A DNA stretch of 45,655 bases. It comes from Anaeromicrobium sediminis (GTDB lineage Bacteria > Bacillota > Clostridia > Peptostreptococcales > Thermotaleaceae). Position numbers and translations under genes: made by a program. Each line of letters opens with the position of its first letter. Within the stretch, counting starts at the first letter, position 1. This document shows positions 25,258-34,737 of this stretch, one piece after another. The stretch is from positions 1 through 45,655 of the forward strand of contig NZ_NIBG01000030.1 of NCBI RefSeq assembly GCF_002270055.1, written 5' to 3'. The notes below the pieces were generated by a model, which was not told the origin of the DNA, did not search any database, and saw only the letters and a program-made list of their open reading frames with translations.

Positions 25258-25431
25258 AAAAGGTATACTTCGTATGCTTCGTTATGGAACCCTATGGTTC
25301 CCTTCGACGATTGCTAACGCAACCTGAACACCTTCCTTTAAAGAGGCAGGGGAATTCTTCCCCTACAACCCCTTCTTTTTTTTACTTATCTACAGTTTTA
25401 AGAGCATTATAATTTCCTAGTAAGTAAAAAA
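25251..25431. repeat. Dispersed multi-hairpin repeat, copy 3
   Basis: Begins with AAAATAAAAAAGG, which overlaps the stop codon of the oxidase gene, then GTATAC/GTATGC, GGAACC/GGTTCC and GATTGC/GCAACC (one A.C mismatch). The CCTTCC/AGGGGAATTCTTCCCC block, poly-T, ACTTA and AAGTAAAAAA partner are complete. It lies between two convergent genes, joined to the nadC terminator. Confidence 0.88.
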
Positions 25432-25458
25432 TACTAGTCATTTTAGGCTAGTATTTTT
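25426..25458 (-). terminator. Terminator of the nad operon
   Basis: AAAAATACTAG and CTAGTATTTTT pair with a 10-nt loop. The minus strand has a T-run that enters repeat copy 3. Confidence 0.88.
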
Positions 25459-25493
25459 ATTAACACTATAAAAAATATTAAGTATTATTTCAT

Positions 25494-26330
25494 CTACTTT
25501 ACTATTATTAAACTGATATCCATTGCATTCACAGAATGGGTAAGAGCTCCCACAGAAATCACATGAACCCCTATTTCTGCAATAGATTTTAATCTCTCTA
25601 TTTTAATATTTCCAGAAGCCTCAAGAATGGCCCTATCATTTGTGATCTCTACAGCTTCCTTCATGGTTTCTATATCCATATTATCTAACATAATAATATC
25701 TGACCTTGCCTCTAATGCCTCTTTTAATTCTCCTAGACATGTAACTTCTACTTCTATTTTCATAGTATGTGGAATATTTTCACGGGTCCTTTCTACGGCC
25801 TCTTTAATCCCTCCTACTGCCTTTATATGATTGTCCTTAATCATTACTGCATCTGATAAATTAAATCTATGGTTGTAACATCCTCCCACACGAACTGCAT
25901 ATTTCTCCAACATTCTAAGTCCTGGTGTGGTCTTTCTAGTATCTACTACCCTCGTATTATATTCCCCTACTAGGTCTGCATACTCTCGTGCTTTAGATGC
26001 AATCCCTGACATTCTCTGAATTAGGTTTAGAGACAGCCTTTCTCCTTTTAATATGTTTTTTGTATTCCCTTTAATTCTTGCAATATGGTCTCCTTTTTTT
26101 ACCCTATCTCCATCTTTTTTTATGGGATAAAATTCTATATCCTGGTCTAATAATTGAAAGACCGCCTCTGCAATAGGAAGTCCTGCAATAACGCCATCTT
26201 CCTTTGCAATCATAAGAGCTTCTGAAATGCTATCATCATCAATTAATATGTCTGTAGTTGTGTCTCCATAGTTCATATCCTCTATAAGCCCATTTTTTAT
26301 GATTTTCTCTACTAAAAATTTATTATACAA
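25494..26330 (-). CDS. nadC: Nicotinate-nucleotide pyrophosphorylase (carboxylating)
   Basis: 278 aa. Makes nicotinate mononucleotide from quinolinate and PRPP, the third step of de novo NAD synthesis. Motifs: RLSLNLIQRMSGIAS, VDTRKTTPGLRMLEKYAVRVGG (PRPP/quinolinate binding), IKDNHI, EVEVTCLGEL, DNMDIETM and GVHVISVGALTHS. TTG start with GGAGGG six bases upstream. Overlaps the end of nadB by 19 nt. Confidence 0.96.
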   Translation of the reverse strand: MYNKFLVEKIIKNGLIEDMNYGDTTTDILIDDDSISEALMIAKEDGVIAGLPIAEAVFQLLDQDIEFYPIKKDGDRVKKGDHIARIKGNTKNILKGERLSLNLIQRMSGIASKAREYADLVGEYNTRVVDTRKTTPGLRMLEKYAVRVGGCYNHRFNLSDAVMIKDNHIKAVGGIKEAVERTRENIPHTMKIEVEVTCLGELKEALEARSDIIMLDNMDIETMKEAVEITNDRAILEASGNIKIERLKSIAEIGVHVISVGALTHSVNAMDISLIIVK

Positions 26331-27880
26331 TCTTTTCCCTCCCTATCTACTCTATAATGTGCCCCAAGGCTTTCTCTTCTTTTCAAAGCAGCTTCTATAA
26401 TAAGTACTGCAACTGTACATATATTCATAGATTCATAATATTCTACTGAAGTTTTTTCTCCTAATAAACTACAGTATATTTTTTCCGTTTCCTTTAATGC
26501 ATATCTTAATCCTTTCTCATTTCTAAGAATGGATACATGTTCATCCATTATATTTTGAATTTTTTCTTTTATCTGCTTAATATCTAAGTACTTATCATCT
26601 TTATATAAGCTCATTGGTCCTATAGGCAATGGTCTTATTTCTACCTGTTCAATATAACCATTTAAAGATTGAATAACTCTATTACCAAAGACAATCCCCT
26701 CTAGTAAAGAATTGCTTGCAAGCCTATTTGCACCATGTACTCCTGTACAACTACATTCCCCACATGCATAAAGTCCCTTAATGTTTGTTTTTCCATATTC
26801 ATCCGTATATATGCCACCCATAATATAGTGCTGCACAGGAGACACTGGAATATATTCCTTTGTAATATCAATTCCTTGTTCTAAACATTTTTTATAGATA
26901 GTAGGAAATCTATTTTTAACAAAGTCAGGATCTTTATGTGTAATATCAAGATAAACATAGGGTTTCCCCGTTTTAACCTTCTCTGTAAAAATACTTCTTG
27001 CTACTATATCTCTCGGTGCTAAGTCAGCCATTTTATCATATTTTTTCATAAATGCTTCACCATTTGTATTTCTTAAAATAGCTCCTTCTCCTCTTACGGC
27101 TTCAGATATTAAGAATTTTTGTCCCCATTTTTCACTATACATGGCAGTAGGATGGAATTGTATAAACTCCATGTCAGAAATAACTGTTCCTGCTCTATAT
27201 GCCATTGCAATGCCGTCTCCTGTAGCAACAGATGAATTTGTAGTATTTTTATAAACTTGACCTACTCCGCCTGTTGCCAAAACTACTGCCTTGCTTTGAT
27301 AGATTGCCTTTTGTCCCTTTTCATTCAAAGTCAAAATTCCACAGACTGCATTTTCATTTGTTATAATATCCACAGCAAAGACATGTTCTTGAATCTGAAT
27401 ATTTTCTCTACATTTGGCTTCTTCTTTCAAGGCCCTTATGACTTCCCTTCCTGTAGCATCCTTTGCATGAAGAACCCTTCTTTTTGTATGCCCACCTTCT
27501 CTAGTTACCTTCAAGTTTTCATTTTCATCTCTATCAAAATCTGTACCATAATCTAATAGCTTTTGAATATTTTCTGGTGCTTCTTCAATTAAAATCTTTG
27601 TAGTTTCTACTCTGTTATAATAGGCTCCTGCTCTCAATGTATCCTCATAATGACATTTGAAATCATCTTGAGGATGTACACATGCAGCAATCCCCCCTTG
27701 AGCTAGATTACTATTGTTATCCTCGAGTTCCCCTTTTGAAAGAACCTTTACCTTATATTTATCATTTATATTTAAAGCAGTGAATAGTCCTGCAACTCCT
27801 GTTCCTAAAACAATCACATCACAGATTTCTTTTGGAATATTTGAATCATGAAAGCCACTAATATATCTGGATTTCATCAT
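26312..27880 (-). CDS. nadB: L-aspartate oxidase
   Basis: About 522 aa from ATG 27880 (AAGGAG six bases upstream); the longer frame to 27916 would run into nadA. Oxidises L-aspartate to iminoaspartate with FAD, using fumarate in anaerobes. Motifs: VIVLGTGVAGLFTALNIN (FAD dinucleotide fold), NSNLAQGGIAACVHPQDD, HTKRRVLHAKDATGREV, FIQFHPTAMY and HGANRLASNSLLEG. Second gene of the nad operon. Confidence 0.95.
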   Translation of the reverse strand: MMKSRYISGFHDSNIPKEICDVIVLGTGVAGLFTALNINDKYKVKVLSKGELEDNNSNLAQGGIAACVHPQDDFKCHYEDTLRAGAYYNRVETTKILIEEAPENIQKLLDYGTDFDRDENENLKVTREGGHTKRRVLHAKDATGREVIRALKEEAKCRENIQIQEHVFAVDIITNENAVCGILTLNEKGQKAIYQSKAVVLATGGVGQVYKNTTNSSVATGDGIAMAYRAGTVISDMEFIQFHPTAMYSEKWGQKFLISEAVRGEGAILRNTNGEAFMKKYDKMADLAPRDIVARSIFTEKVKTGKPYVYLDITHKDPDFVKNRFPTIYKKCLEQGIDITKEYIPVSPVQHYIMGGIYTDEYGKTNIKGLYACGECSCTGVHGANRLASNSLLEGIVFGNRVIQSLNGYIEQVEIRPLPIGPMSLYKDDKYLDIKQIKEKIQNIMDEHVSILRNEKGLRYALKETEKIYCSLLGEKTSVEYYESMNICTVAVLIIEAALKRRESLGAHYRVDREGKDCIINF

Positions 27881-27890
27881 TTTCATCTCC

Positions 27891-28802
27891 TTAACTAAGC
27901 TCAAGCATTCTCTCAAGAGATCCTAAAGCTTTCTGTCTAACTTCTTCTTCTACTGTTATTTCGTGTTGTTCAAATGCCAAAGCCCTATAAATATGATCAA
28001 GGGTGGTCTTTTTCATATTAACGCAAGTTAATCCTTGTGATAATAAATAAAATTTCTTATCTGGATTATCTTTACAAAGTTTATGAATAACTCCCATTTC
28101 TGTACCAATAATAAATTCTTTCTTATGTGACTTACTTGCATAGTCAATAATTTGAGAAGTACTTCCAACAAAATCAGCTTTCTCAACTACCTCTGGTTTA
28201 CATTCTGGGTGAACAAGTATCAATGCATCTGGACGATGTTCTCTAACTCTATCTACTTCTATCCCTTTCACACGATGATGGGTAATACAAAAACCTTCCC
28301 AAAGGATAATTTCCTTCTCTGGTACATGTTTTGCAATATAGCTTCCTAGATTTTGATCAGGTACAAATAGGATTTTATCTTCTTTAATTCCTTTTACAAT
28401 CTTTATGGCATTAGAAGACGTACAGCAAACATCACTTTCAGCCTTCACTTCTGCCGAAGAATTTACATAACAGACAATTGGTATATGTGGATTTTCCCTT
28501 TTAAAAAGTTTAAGTTCCTCTGCATCCACCATATCTGCCATAGGACATCCTGCATCAACTGCAGGTAATAATACTTTTTTTTCAGGAGACAAAATTTTTG
28601 CACTTTCTGCCATAAAATGGACCCCTGCAAAAACAATTACATCTGCATGAGTTTTTGCTGCCTCTTGACTAAGTTTTAAGGAATCTCCCACAATATCGGC
28701 TATATCCTGTATTTCAGGTATTTGATAGTTATGAGCCAAAATAACGGCATTTTTTTCTTCTTTTAATCTCTGTATTTCACTTACCATTTCTTTTTCATTC
28801 AT
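27891..28802 (-). CDS. nadA: Quinolinate synthase
   Basis: About 303 aa from ATG 28802, where the family starts ([19 protein letters not shown]); an upstream in-frame extension of 40 codons lies in the promoter region. Condenses iminoaspartate with dihydroxyacetone phosphate using a [4Fe-4S] cluster bound by three cysteines, seen in [16 protein letters not shown] and [11 protein letters not shown]. It opens the operon nadA-nadB-nadC. A NiaR-like site lies directly upstream. Confidence 0.95.
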   Translation of the reverse strand: MNEKEMVSEIQRLKEEKNAVILAHNYQIPEIQDIADIVGDSLKLSQEAAKTHADVIVFAGVHFMAESAKILSPEKKVLLPAVDAGCPMADMVDAEELKLFKRENPHIPIVCYVNSSAEVKAESDVCCTSSNAIKIVKGIKEDKILFVPDQNLGSYIAKHVPEKEIILWEGFCITHHRVKGIEVDRVREHRPDALILVHPECKPEVVEKADFVGSTSQIIDYASKSHKKEFIIGTEMGVIHKLCKDNPDKKFYLLSQGLTCVNMKKTTLDHIYRALAFEQHEITVEEEVRQKALGSLERMLELS

Positions 28803-28840
28803 CTTTTCCAACCCCTTCTTTAATAGAATTTTCACTGTCA

Positions 28841-28866
28841 TTACATCTGTCTTGTCACCTATTATA
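28841..28866 (-). promoter_or_regulatory. nad operon promoter with a possible NiaR operator
   Basis: A TATAAT -10 (28866-28861, minus strand) is followed by an imperfect palindrome, ACATCTGTCTTGTCACCTAT on the plus strand. It resembles the niacin repressor NiaR sites known upstream of Firmicute nad genes. The position just after the -10 fits a repressor. The -35 is weak. Confidence 0.45.
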
Positions 28867-28946
28867 AAAAATATAACAAATCTTTTGTATTTATACAATA
28901 CCCTAGATTTGTTATTAACCACTTACAAAAACCTTATACAATAATA

Positions 28947-28984
28947 GAGTTGTGTAAATTTCAAGTAATAAGCTTACACAACTC
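28947..28984 (-). terminator. Terminator of the RND efflux operon
   Basis: GAGTTGTGTAA (28947-28957) and TTACACAACTC (28974-28984) form an 11-bp stem downstream of the TetR gene. The T-run is weak. Confidence 0.7.
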
Positions 28985-29036
28985 CAATTAATATTGTTAT
29001 TTATATTTCTAATCTTTGCATTTTTTAGATTTCATT

Positions 29037-29648
29037 CTACTCTTCTACAATTAATTCTTTAAATAAATCTTCAAGCATTTTATAAAGGTATTCTTTGTGA
29101 TTTTGAAAAATAGTTTTATCCTTGAAAAGAGTATTTGCAAAAACTAATCCACTAATGACTCGACTAATAAATGCTTTTTCATCTTTATACTCTTTTACCT
29201 TGAAAAATGGATGTTCCTTTTCAATTGTCCTACCTATTTCCCTATAGAAATCTTTTTCTAATTCCATGTGTATCTGTTCAAACTGCGGTTCATAAATCAT
29301 TTCATAAGCAAACATAAGGTATAGGTTCTTTTCCGGTAACTCTGCCGTTATTTTTTCTACTGCTGCCTCTGCTAATACTTTACATAATTCATCCTTGCTT
29401 TTCACTGAATTTATGCCTTTTTTAATTACTCTTTGCTTACTAATGTTATTGCCGTCCTTCATTATAGCTACTAGTATTTCTTTTGTACTTCCAAAATAAT
29501 TATATACTCCACCCTTTGAAAGACTTGTATTATCTATTACATCTTCCATTGTAGTATTTTTATATCCCTTTTTCAAAAATACTTCCAAGGCACCTTTTTT
29601 TATTTCTTCAACTCTCTCTTGTCTAGTTTTTCTTTGAAATTTGGCCAT
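29037..29648 (-). CDS. TetR/AcrR-family regulator of the RND operon
   Basis: 203 aa. The N-terminal HTH spans about residues 10-60 (IKKGALEVFLKKGYKNTTM, then TSLSKGGVYNYFGSTKEIL). The C-terminal region is a ligand domain. It is the last gene of the unit adaptor, permease, methyltransferase, TetR, 28 bp after the methyltransferase. The operator was not found with certainty. A GC-rich stretch around GACGTC (34720-34735) near the promoter is one candidate. Confidence 0.88.
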   Translation of the reverse strand: MAKFQRKTRQERVEEIKKGALEVFLKKGYKNTTMEDVIDNTSLSKGGVYNYFGSTKEILVAIMKDGNNISKQRVIKKGINSVKSKDELCKVLAEAAVEKITAELPEKNLYLMFAYEMIYEPQFEQIHMELEKDFYREIGRTIEKEHPFFKVKEYKDEKAFISRVISGLVFANTLFKDKTIFQNHKEYLYKMLEDLFKELIVEE

Positions 29649-29676
29649 CTGTCTTCCTCCAAGTGTATAGTATAGT

Positions 29677-30489
29677 CTAGTTTACTTTAATTTTTATTAT
29701 TTTTGCCATCTTTTTCAATCTTGGAATTATGGAAAAAAGCCTCAAACCTTTCCATCGTTTCCCTCCAATGTCCATATGATACCATTCTCCTGTGAACTTA
29801 AGCCTATCATCAAAGGACTCTACCTCTTTTCCTGACTTAAATCCAGAAAGAAACTCAGCTTTTGTCTTTAGCTTTTTCACTGATTCATGTCTCTTTGCTC
29901 TTCCTACGGCTAAAGGGTCCATTGCTTCAAAAATCATATGGGAATTTGTAAAGTTATCTGCTAATTTTTTAAACAATTCTTGTAATTGTTCCATACTAAA
30001 ATACATTAGTATTCCCTCTGCAATAAAAAGAACTTTATCCCTTTTGTCTATTAAATCTATCCACTGGTAATCAAATAAAGATTTTTCTATAAATTTAAGT
30101 TGATCCGTTTCATCTATAAATTTTTTTCTAATATTAATTCCCTCTACCAAATCTATATCATACCAATTAGCTTCCTTAATATCTATTCTCGTAGGTCGTG
30201 TATCTAAACCTGCGCCCATATTTATTATAGTTCCTTTAGGATTATTTTCAATATATTCTTTAGTCAAATTATCTAATATTTTAGTTCTTGCTGCAACTCC
30301 AACTTGTGTTTTATAAAATTCATCATAACTGCCAAATATGGAAAAATCATAATCAATTTGTTCTATTATCTCTAAAGCTTTAAAATCTTTTATTATACTA
30401 TCTTCTCTTTTTGTCTCCTGTGCCTTCGCCCATAATGGTATAAGCATTGTTTCAGGAACCCCTACTAATTGCACCTCATGCTTTTGCAT
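29677..30489 (-). CDS. Class I SAM methyltransferase, leucine carboxyl methyltransferase/TcmP type
   Basis: 270 aa. The family signature is RTKILDNLTKEYIENNPKGTIINMGAGLDTR split across residues about 66-96, with motif I as NMGAGLDTRP. Later come DLVEGINIRKKFI and LFIAEGILMYFSMEQLQELF, the conserved (E/A)G(L/I)LMY loop. Members O-methylate carboxyl or hydroxyl groups, for instance in polyketide pathways (TcmP). It starts two bases after the permease stop, so the two are tightly coupled, and it may modify a compound exported by the pump. Confidence 0.87.
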   Translation of the reverse strand: MQKHEVQLVGVPETMLIPLWAKAQETKREDSIIKDFKALEIIEQIDYDFSIFGSYDEFYKTQVGVAARTKILDNLTKEYIENNPKGTIINMGAGLDTRPTRIDIKEANWYDIDLVEGINIRKKFIDETDQLKFIEKSLFDYQWIDLIDKRDKVLFIAEGILMYFSMEQLQELFKKLADNFTNSHMIFEAMDPLAVGRAKRHESVKKLKTKAEFLSGFKSGKEVESFDDRLKFTGEWYHMDIGGKRWKGLRLFSIIPRLKKMAKIIKIKVN

Positions 30490-30490
30490 A

Positions 30491-33400
30491 TTAATTCACT
30501 CCTTCTATATATTTAATATTTGTACTTTTCTTAAACCTTTTCATAATAAACCCCTTAATATCGTCTAATATTGTGTAAACTACTGGAACAACAATCAAAG
30601 TAAGTATGGTAGATGTAATCATTCCTCCCATTATGGCATGGGCCATTGGTGCTCTGGCTTCTGCTCCAGGTCCTAATGCTAGGCCTAGAGGAATCATCCC
30701 AAATATGGTTGACAAGGAAGTCATCATTATAGGTCTAAACCTTGTATTTCCAGCCTTCAATATGGCCTCAGTTCTCTCTATGTTAGCTTCCCTTTGCTGC
30801 TTAATATAATCAATGAGCAATATGGCGTTTTTTGTAACTAATCCCATAAGCATTATTACACCAACCATAGACATCATGCTCAAATCACTACCTAGAGCTA
30901 ATAAGCCAAGTATTGTTCCGATTATGGCCAAAGGCAATGATAGCATTATAGCAAAAGGGTCTATGAAACTTTCAAATTGGGCTGCCAATATGAAGAAGAT
31001 AAACAATACGGCTGTAACTAATGCTTTGAGCATATTTATAAATGTCTCCTCCATCATCTCAGCATCTCCCTTTGCCTCAATTGAATAACCTTCTGGAATT
31101 TCTATTTCCTTTTCTAATCTATCAAAGAATATTTTATTGAACTCTCCTATTGAAACTCCATCCACATTTGCTGATACAAAGACTTCCTTCTTTCTGTCAA
31201 ATCTTCTAAGTTCATTTGATGTAGTATCAAATATAATATTAGTAACTTGATCTAAGGAAACTAATTCTTCATTTTTGGTACTATATAAATATATATTTTC
31301 TAAATCACTCATATTTTTTCTCTCTTTATCATCAAGTATTAGCTTTACATCATATCTATCTTCACCTGATGAATATTTACTGACTACTTTTCCACTAAAT
31401 AAAGTATGCATGGTATCTGCAATCTGAGCTGTAGATATTCCAAGATCATTAGCTTTCTCATGGTCAATTTTTATATTTACCTGTGGACTTCCCGGTTTAT
31501 AGCTACTAGATACATCTACAGCACCTGGAATTCCATTCATAAGCTTTACTGTCTTTTCTCCTAGTCTTTGAATCACTTCTGGATCCTCTCCTAAGACATA
31601 TATCTGAACCTTCTTATCCGTATCAAATGCTTTTATATTAAAAGCACTTTGAATACCGGGTATCTCTTTAAATTTATTTCTAAGCTGTGCAATTACTTGT
31701 TCTATAGTAAGCTCCCTATGATTTTTATCATTTAGTTTTACAAATATGTCTATTTTATCTGATTTTATAGTTCCATATGTTTTTATAACATGAGGTGTAT
31801 CATTTAATATTTTTTCTATTTCTAATGTTTTCCTCTCAGCTGCATCCATACTAAGGCCCGAATCTAATTCCACTGCAATCATAAATTCTCCTATATCAGC
31901 AGTAGTTATAAAGCTTGATCCTAAATGAGGTATAGTCATAAGACTTCCTACGAACATTAATATAGCTATAATCATTGTAACTATTCTGTGCCTTAATGAT
32001 ATTCTCAAAACACTTAAATAAACTTTTATGAGTCTATCAAAGTTATTGTTAAAGTGATCTAATACTCTATACACTATATTTCTATTCTTTGTTAGGTTCT
32101 CCATTTTTAAAAGCCTTGAAGAAAGCATAGGTGTAAGTGTAAGGGCAACTAATGTGGATACTAAAACACTAAAGGCCACGGTTATGCCAAATTGTTGAAA
32201 AAACCTTCCTATCACTCCATCCATAAGTCCAACGGGCAAGAATGCTGCAACAATTGAAAGGGTTGTAGCAATAATAGCAAAACCTATTTCTTCCATAGAT
32301 TCTTTTGCTGCTTCCATGTTTTTTTTTCCCATACTCATATGCCTTGATATATTTTCTATGACAACTATGGTATCGTCTATTAACATTCCTACGGAAAGAG
32401 AAAGTGCCATAAGAGACATGGTATTTAATGAAAATTTTAATATCTTCATAACAAAGAAAGTTGTTATGATTGAAGTTGGGAGAGTTATGGCACTAATCAG
32501 TGTACTTCTCCAATCCTTTAAGAATACAAATATAACAAATATGGCCAGAATACTTCCTATAAAAATAGTTTGAATAACATCTTCTATGGAATTTCTAATA
32601 TTTATTGAATTATCCATTATTACTTCTATCTTTACATTTGCAGGTAAATCCTTTTGTATTTTGTCTATTGTTTTCTTTATTTTATCTGCTATCTCCACAG
32701 TATTTGTCTTTGCTTGCTTTATTATATCTATACCTATAGATTCACTACCACTATAGCTTGATAAACTGTCTTGTTCCTTTATTCCATCTACTACTATGGC
32801 AATATCCTTTACATAAATTAATACTCCATCTTTTTTCCCTACTACTAAATTGTAAAAATCCCATATATTTTTTAAATTCCCCTCTGTACGTAAAAATATT
32901 TGGTTATGGGCCATTGTAAGTTTGCCCACTGGCACATCCATATTTTCGCCCTTTAAGCTATTTACAACCTCTTCAGTAGTAAGTCCATATGCAGCCATTT
33001 TTTCTTTATTTAACTTTATTTGAATTTCTCTTTCTGCCCTGCCATATATATTCACTGCTCCCACACCATCTATTGATGTTAATTTTTCCTTTATTTTATC
33101 GTCTACTATCTGTGTAAGATTTTTCATTGTCCCATTTCCCGTTACAGCTATAGTTACTATGGGTGCAGCACTTGGGTCAAACCTTTCAATAATTGGCTCT
33201 TCTATATCAGCAGGTAACTGGCCTCTTACTGAGCTTATTTTATCCCTGATGTCTTGGGCCGCAACAGGTGCAGAAGTTTCTAAAGTGAATTCTGCCCAAA
33301 TAATTGAAACCCCTTCTCGAACAATTGTATAAATATGCTTAACCCCAGCTACCTGAGCCACTGCTTCTTCAACTTTCTGAGAAATATTATTTTCAATCTG

Positions 33401-33571
33401 CTGAGCAGATGCTCCTGGTTCTACAATAGTTATAGATACATAGGGAAACTCCATCTCTGGATATTCATTTACACTTAAATCAAAATAGCTAAGTATTCCA
33501 AGGGTTACTAGTCCTAAGATTAAAACAATTGCAAAAACTGGTCTTTTTATACTAACATCAGATATATACAT
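30491..33571 (-). CDS. RND-family efflux permease (AcrB/HAE1 type)
   Basis: 1026 aa, full length. Two halves with about 12 transmembrane helices and two large extracytoplasmic loops. The proton relay aspartates D399-D400 lie in GMLIDDTIVVIENI, and the matching Lys is in GLVTKNAILLIDY. FRPIMMTSLSTIFGMIPL is the conserved TM11 region. Drives export using the proton gradient. It sits with its adaptor 17 bp upstream. No TolC-type outer membrane channel gene is nearby, as expected for a single-membrane cell, so the export route differs from Gram-negative pumps. Substrate unknown. Confidence 0.93.
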   Translation of the reverse strand: MYISDVSIKRPVFAIVLILGLVTLGILSYFDLSVNEYPEMEFPYVSITIVEPGASAQQIENNISQKVEEAVAQVAGVKHIYTIVREGVSIIWAEFTLETSAPVAAQDIRDKISSVRGQLPADIEEPIIERFDPSAAPIVTIAVTGNGTMKNLTQIVDDKIKEKLTSIDGVGAVNIYGRAEREIQIKLNKEKMAAYGLTTEEVVNSLKGENMDVPVGKLTMAHNQIFLRTEGNLKNIWDFYNLVVGKKDGVLIYVKDIAIVVDGIKEQDSLSSYSGSESIGIDIIKQAKTNTVEIADKIKKTIDKIQKDLPANVKIEVIMDNSINIRNSIEDVIQTIFIGSILAIFVIFVFLKDWRSTLISAITLPTSIITTFFVMKILKFSLNTMSLMALSLSVGMLIDDTIVVIENISRHMSMGKKNMEAAKESMEEIGFAIIATTLSIVAAFLPVGLMDGVIGRFFQQFGITVAFSVLVSTLVALTLTPMLSSRLLKMENLTKNRNIVYRVLDHFNNNFDRLIKVYLSVLRISLRHRIVTMIIAILMFVGSLMTIPHLGSSFITTADIGEFMIAVELDSGLSMDAAERKTLEIEKILNDTPHVIKTYGTIKSDKIDIFVKLNDKNHRELTIEQVIAQLRNKFKEIPGIQSAFNIKAFDTDKKVQIYVLGEDPEVIQRLGEKTVKLMNGIPGAVDVSSSYKPGSPQVNIKIDHEKANDLGISTAQIADTMHTLFSGKVVSKYSSGEDRYDVKLILDDKERKNMSDLENIYLYSTKNEELVSLDQVTNIIFDTTSNELRRFDRKKEVFVSANVDGVSIGEFNKIFFDRLEKEIEIPEGYSIEAKGDAEMMEETFINMLKALVTAVLFIFFILAAQFESFIDPFAIMLSLPLAIIGTILGLLALGSDLSMMSMVGVIMLMGLVTKNAILLIDYIKQQREANIERTEAILKAGNTRFRPIMMTSLSTIFGMIPLGLALGPGAEARAPMAHAIMGGMITSTILTLIVVPVVYTILDDIKGFIMKRFKKSTNIKYIEGVN

Positions 33572-33588
33572 AAGCTACTCCCCTTTCC

Positions 33589-34695
33589 TCACTTATTTAA
33601 AAGTAACTTTACCAAGTCTTCATCTTTTAATTGATTTAAATTTGTAACAGCAACCACTTGATCCTTTTGTAATCCTGATTTTATAACTACATTATCATTT
33701 ATAATTTCTCCAATTTCTACGGATACCCGTTTAGCTTTATTCTCATCTATAACATATGTATAGTATTCCCCTTCTCCACCGAGTAATGACTTAACTGGTA
33801 TGTAGACCAGATTATTTTCATTTCCCGTTTTAATATGACAACTAGCAAACATACCTGGCTTTAAAAGAAAATCTTTATTTTTTATAAGTATCTTAGTTTT
33901 AAAAGTACGATTGGACTCTTTTGCTATACTCCCTATTTCTTTTATATATCCTTTAAATTCTTTATCTCCATAAGAATCTATCTCTATTTTTACTTCTTGA
34001 TTTAATTTTACTTTTGATAAATCAGACTGTTTAATATTTACAATCATATATACAGAAGAAATATCTCTTATTTCCATTAACTCCATTCCTGGTGATAAAA
34101 CTTGCCCTATTGACACATCTTTCCTTGTAACAATTCCCTTCATAGGTGAAAAAATTGATGTATTACTAAAAGCTTCTTTAGCAATTGCAATTCCTGTTTC
34201 AGCACTTCTCAACTCTGCCTTTGCCACTAAGTATAGAGTATTTACATTATCATATTCACTTTTAGATACTATCCCCTGATCATATAATCTTTTTACTCTA
34301 TCATGATTTATCTTTGCTGAATCAAAATTAGCCTTTGCTTTTTCAAATGTGGCTTTAGATAATTCCACATTATTTTCATTATCTTCTCTTTCTAGTCCCA
34401 AAAGTAACTGACCCTTCTTAACAAAATCTCCATCCTTTGCTTTTATCATATTGACCTTTCCAGATATTTTACTACTTACAAAAGCCTTTTCTTTTTCTTC
34501 TATGGTTCCTGTAAGATGAATGATTTCTTCTACTTCCATTTCCTTAACCTTTTCCCCTTGAATATTCATGACTATTGGTAAAATTTTCTTAGTGTCTTCA
34601 GCTTTTCCTACAAATAAACCATCTTTTTTCGAATACCCACCAATACCAATAATCCCTATTATCAGGAGTATTATTACTTTCTTTTTAATTTTCAC
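33589..34695 (-). CDS. RND efflux adaptor (membrane fusion protein) subunit
   Basis: 368 aa from GTG 34695 (GGGGGGAG upstream). An N-terminal transmembrane segment (VIILLIIGIIGIGGYS) anchors it with the main part outside. A lipoyl-like half (VSSKISGKVNMIKAKDGDFVKKGQLLLGL), a helical hairpin (about 105-175) and beta-barrel domains follow (SPMKGIVTRKDVSIGQVL, FKTKILIKNKDFLLKPGMFASC). HlyD/AcrA-like. It is the first gene of the four-gene operon under a Fur-box promoter. Confidence 0.9.
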   Translation of the reverse strand: MKIKKKVIILLIIGIIGIGGYSKKDGLFVGKAEDTKKILPIVMNIQGEKVKEMEVEEIIHLTGTIEEKEKAFVSSKISGKVNMIKAKDGDFVKKGQLLLGLEREDNENNVELSKATFEKAKANFDSAKINHDRVKRLYDQGIVSKSEYDNVNTLYLVAKAELRSAETGIAIAKEAFSNTSIFSPMKGIVTRKDVSIGQVLSPGMELMEIRDISSVYMIVNIKQSDLSKVKLNQEVKIEIDSYGDKEFKGYIKEIGSIAKESNRTFKTKILIKNKDFLLKPGMFASCHIKTGNENNLVYIPVKSLLGGEGEYYTYVIDENKAKRVSVEIGEIINDNVVIKSGLQKDQVVAVTNLNQLKDEDLVKLLLNK

Positions 34696-34737
34696 AATTC
34701 TCCCCCCTTTTTTAGCAACCGACGTCACCGTCAATTA

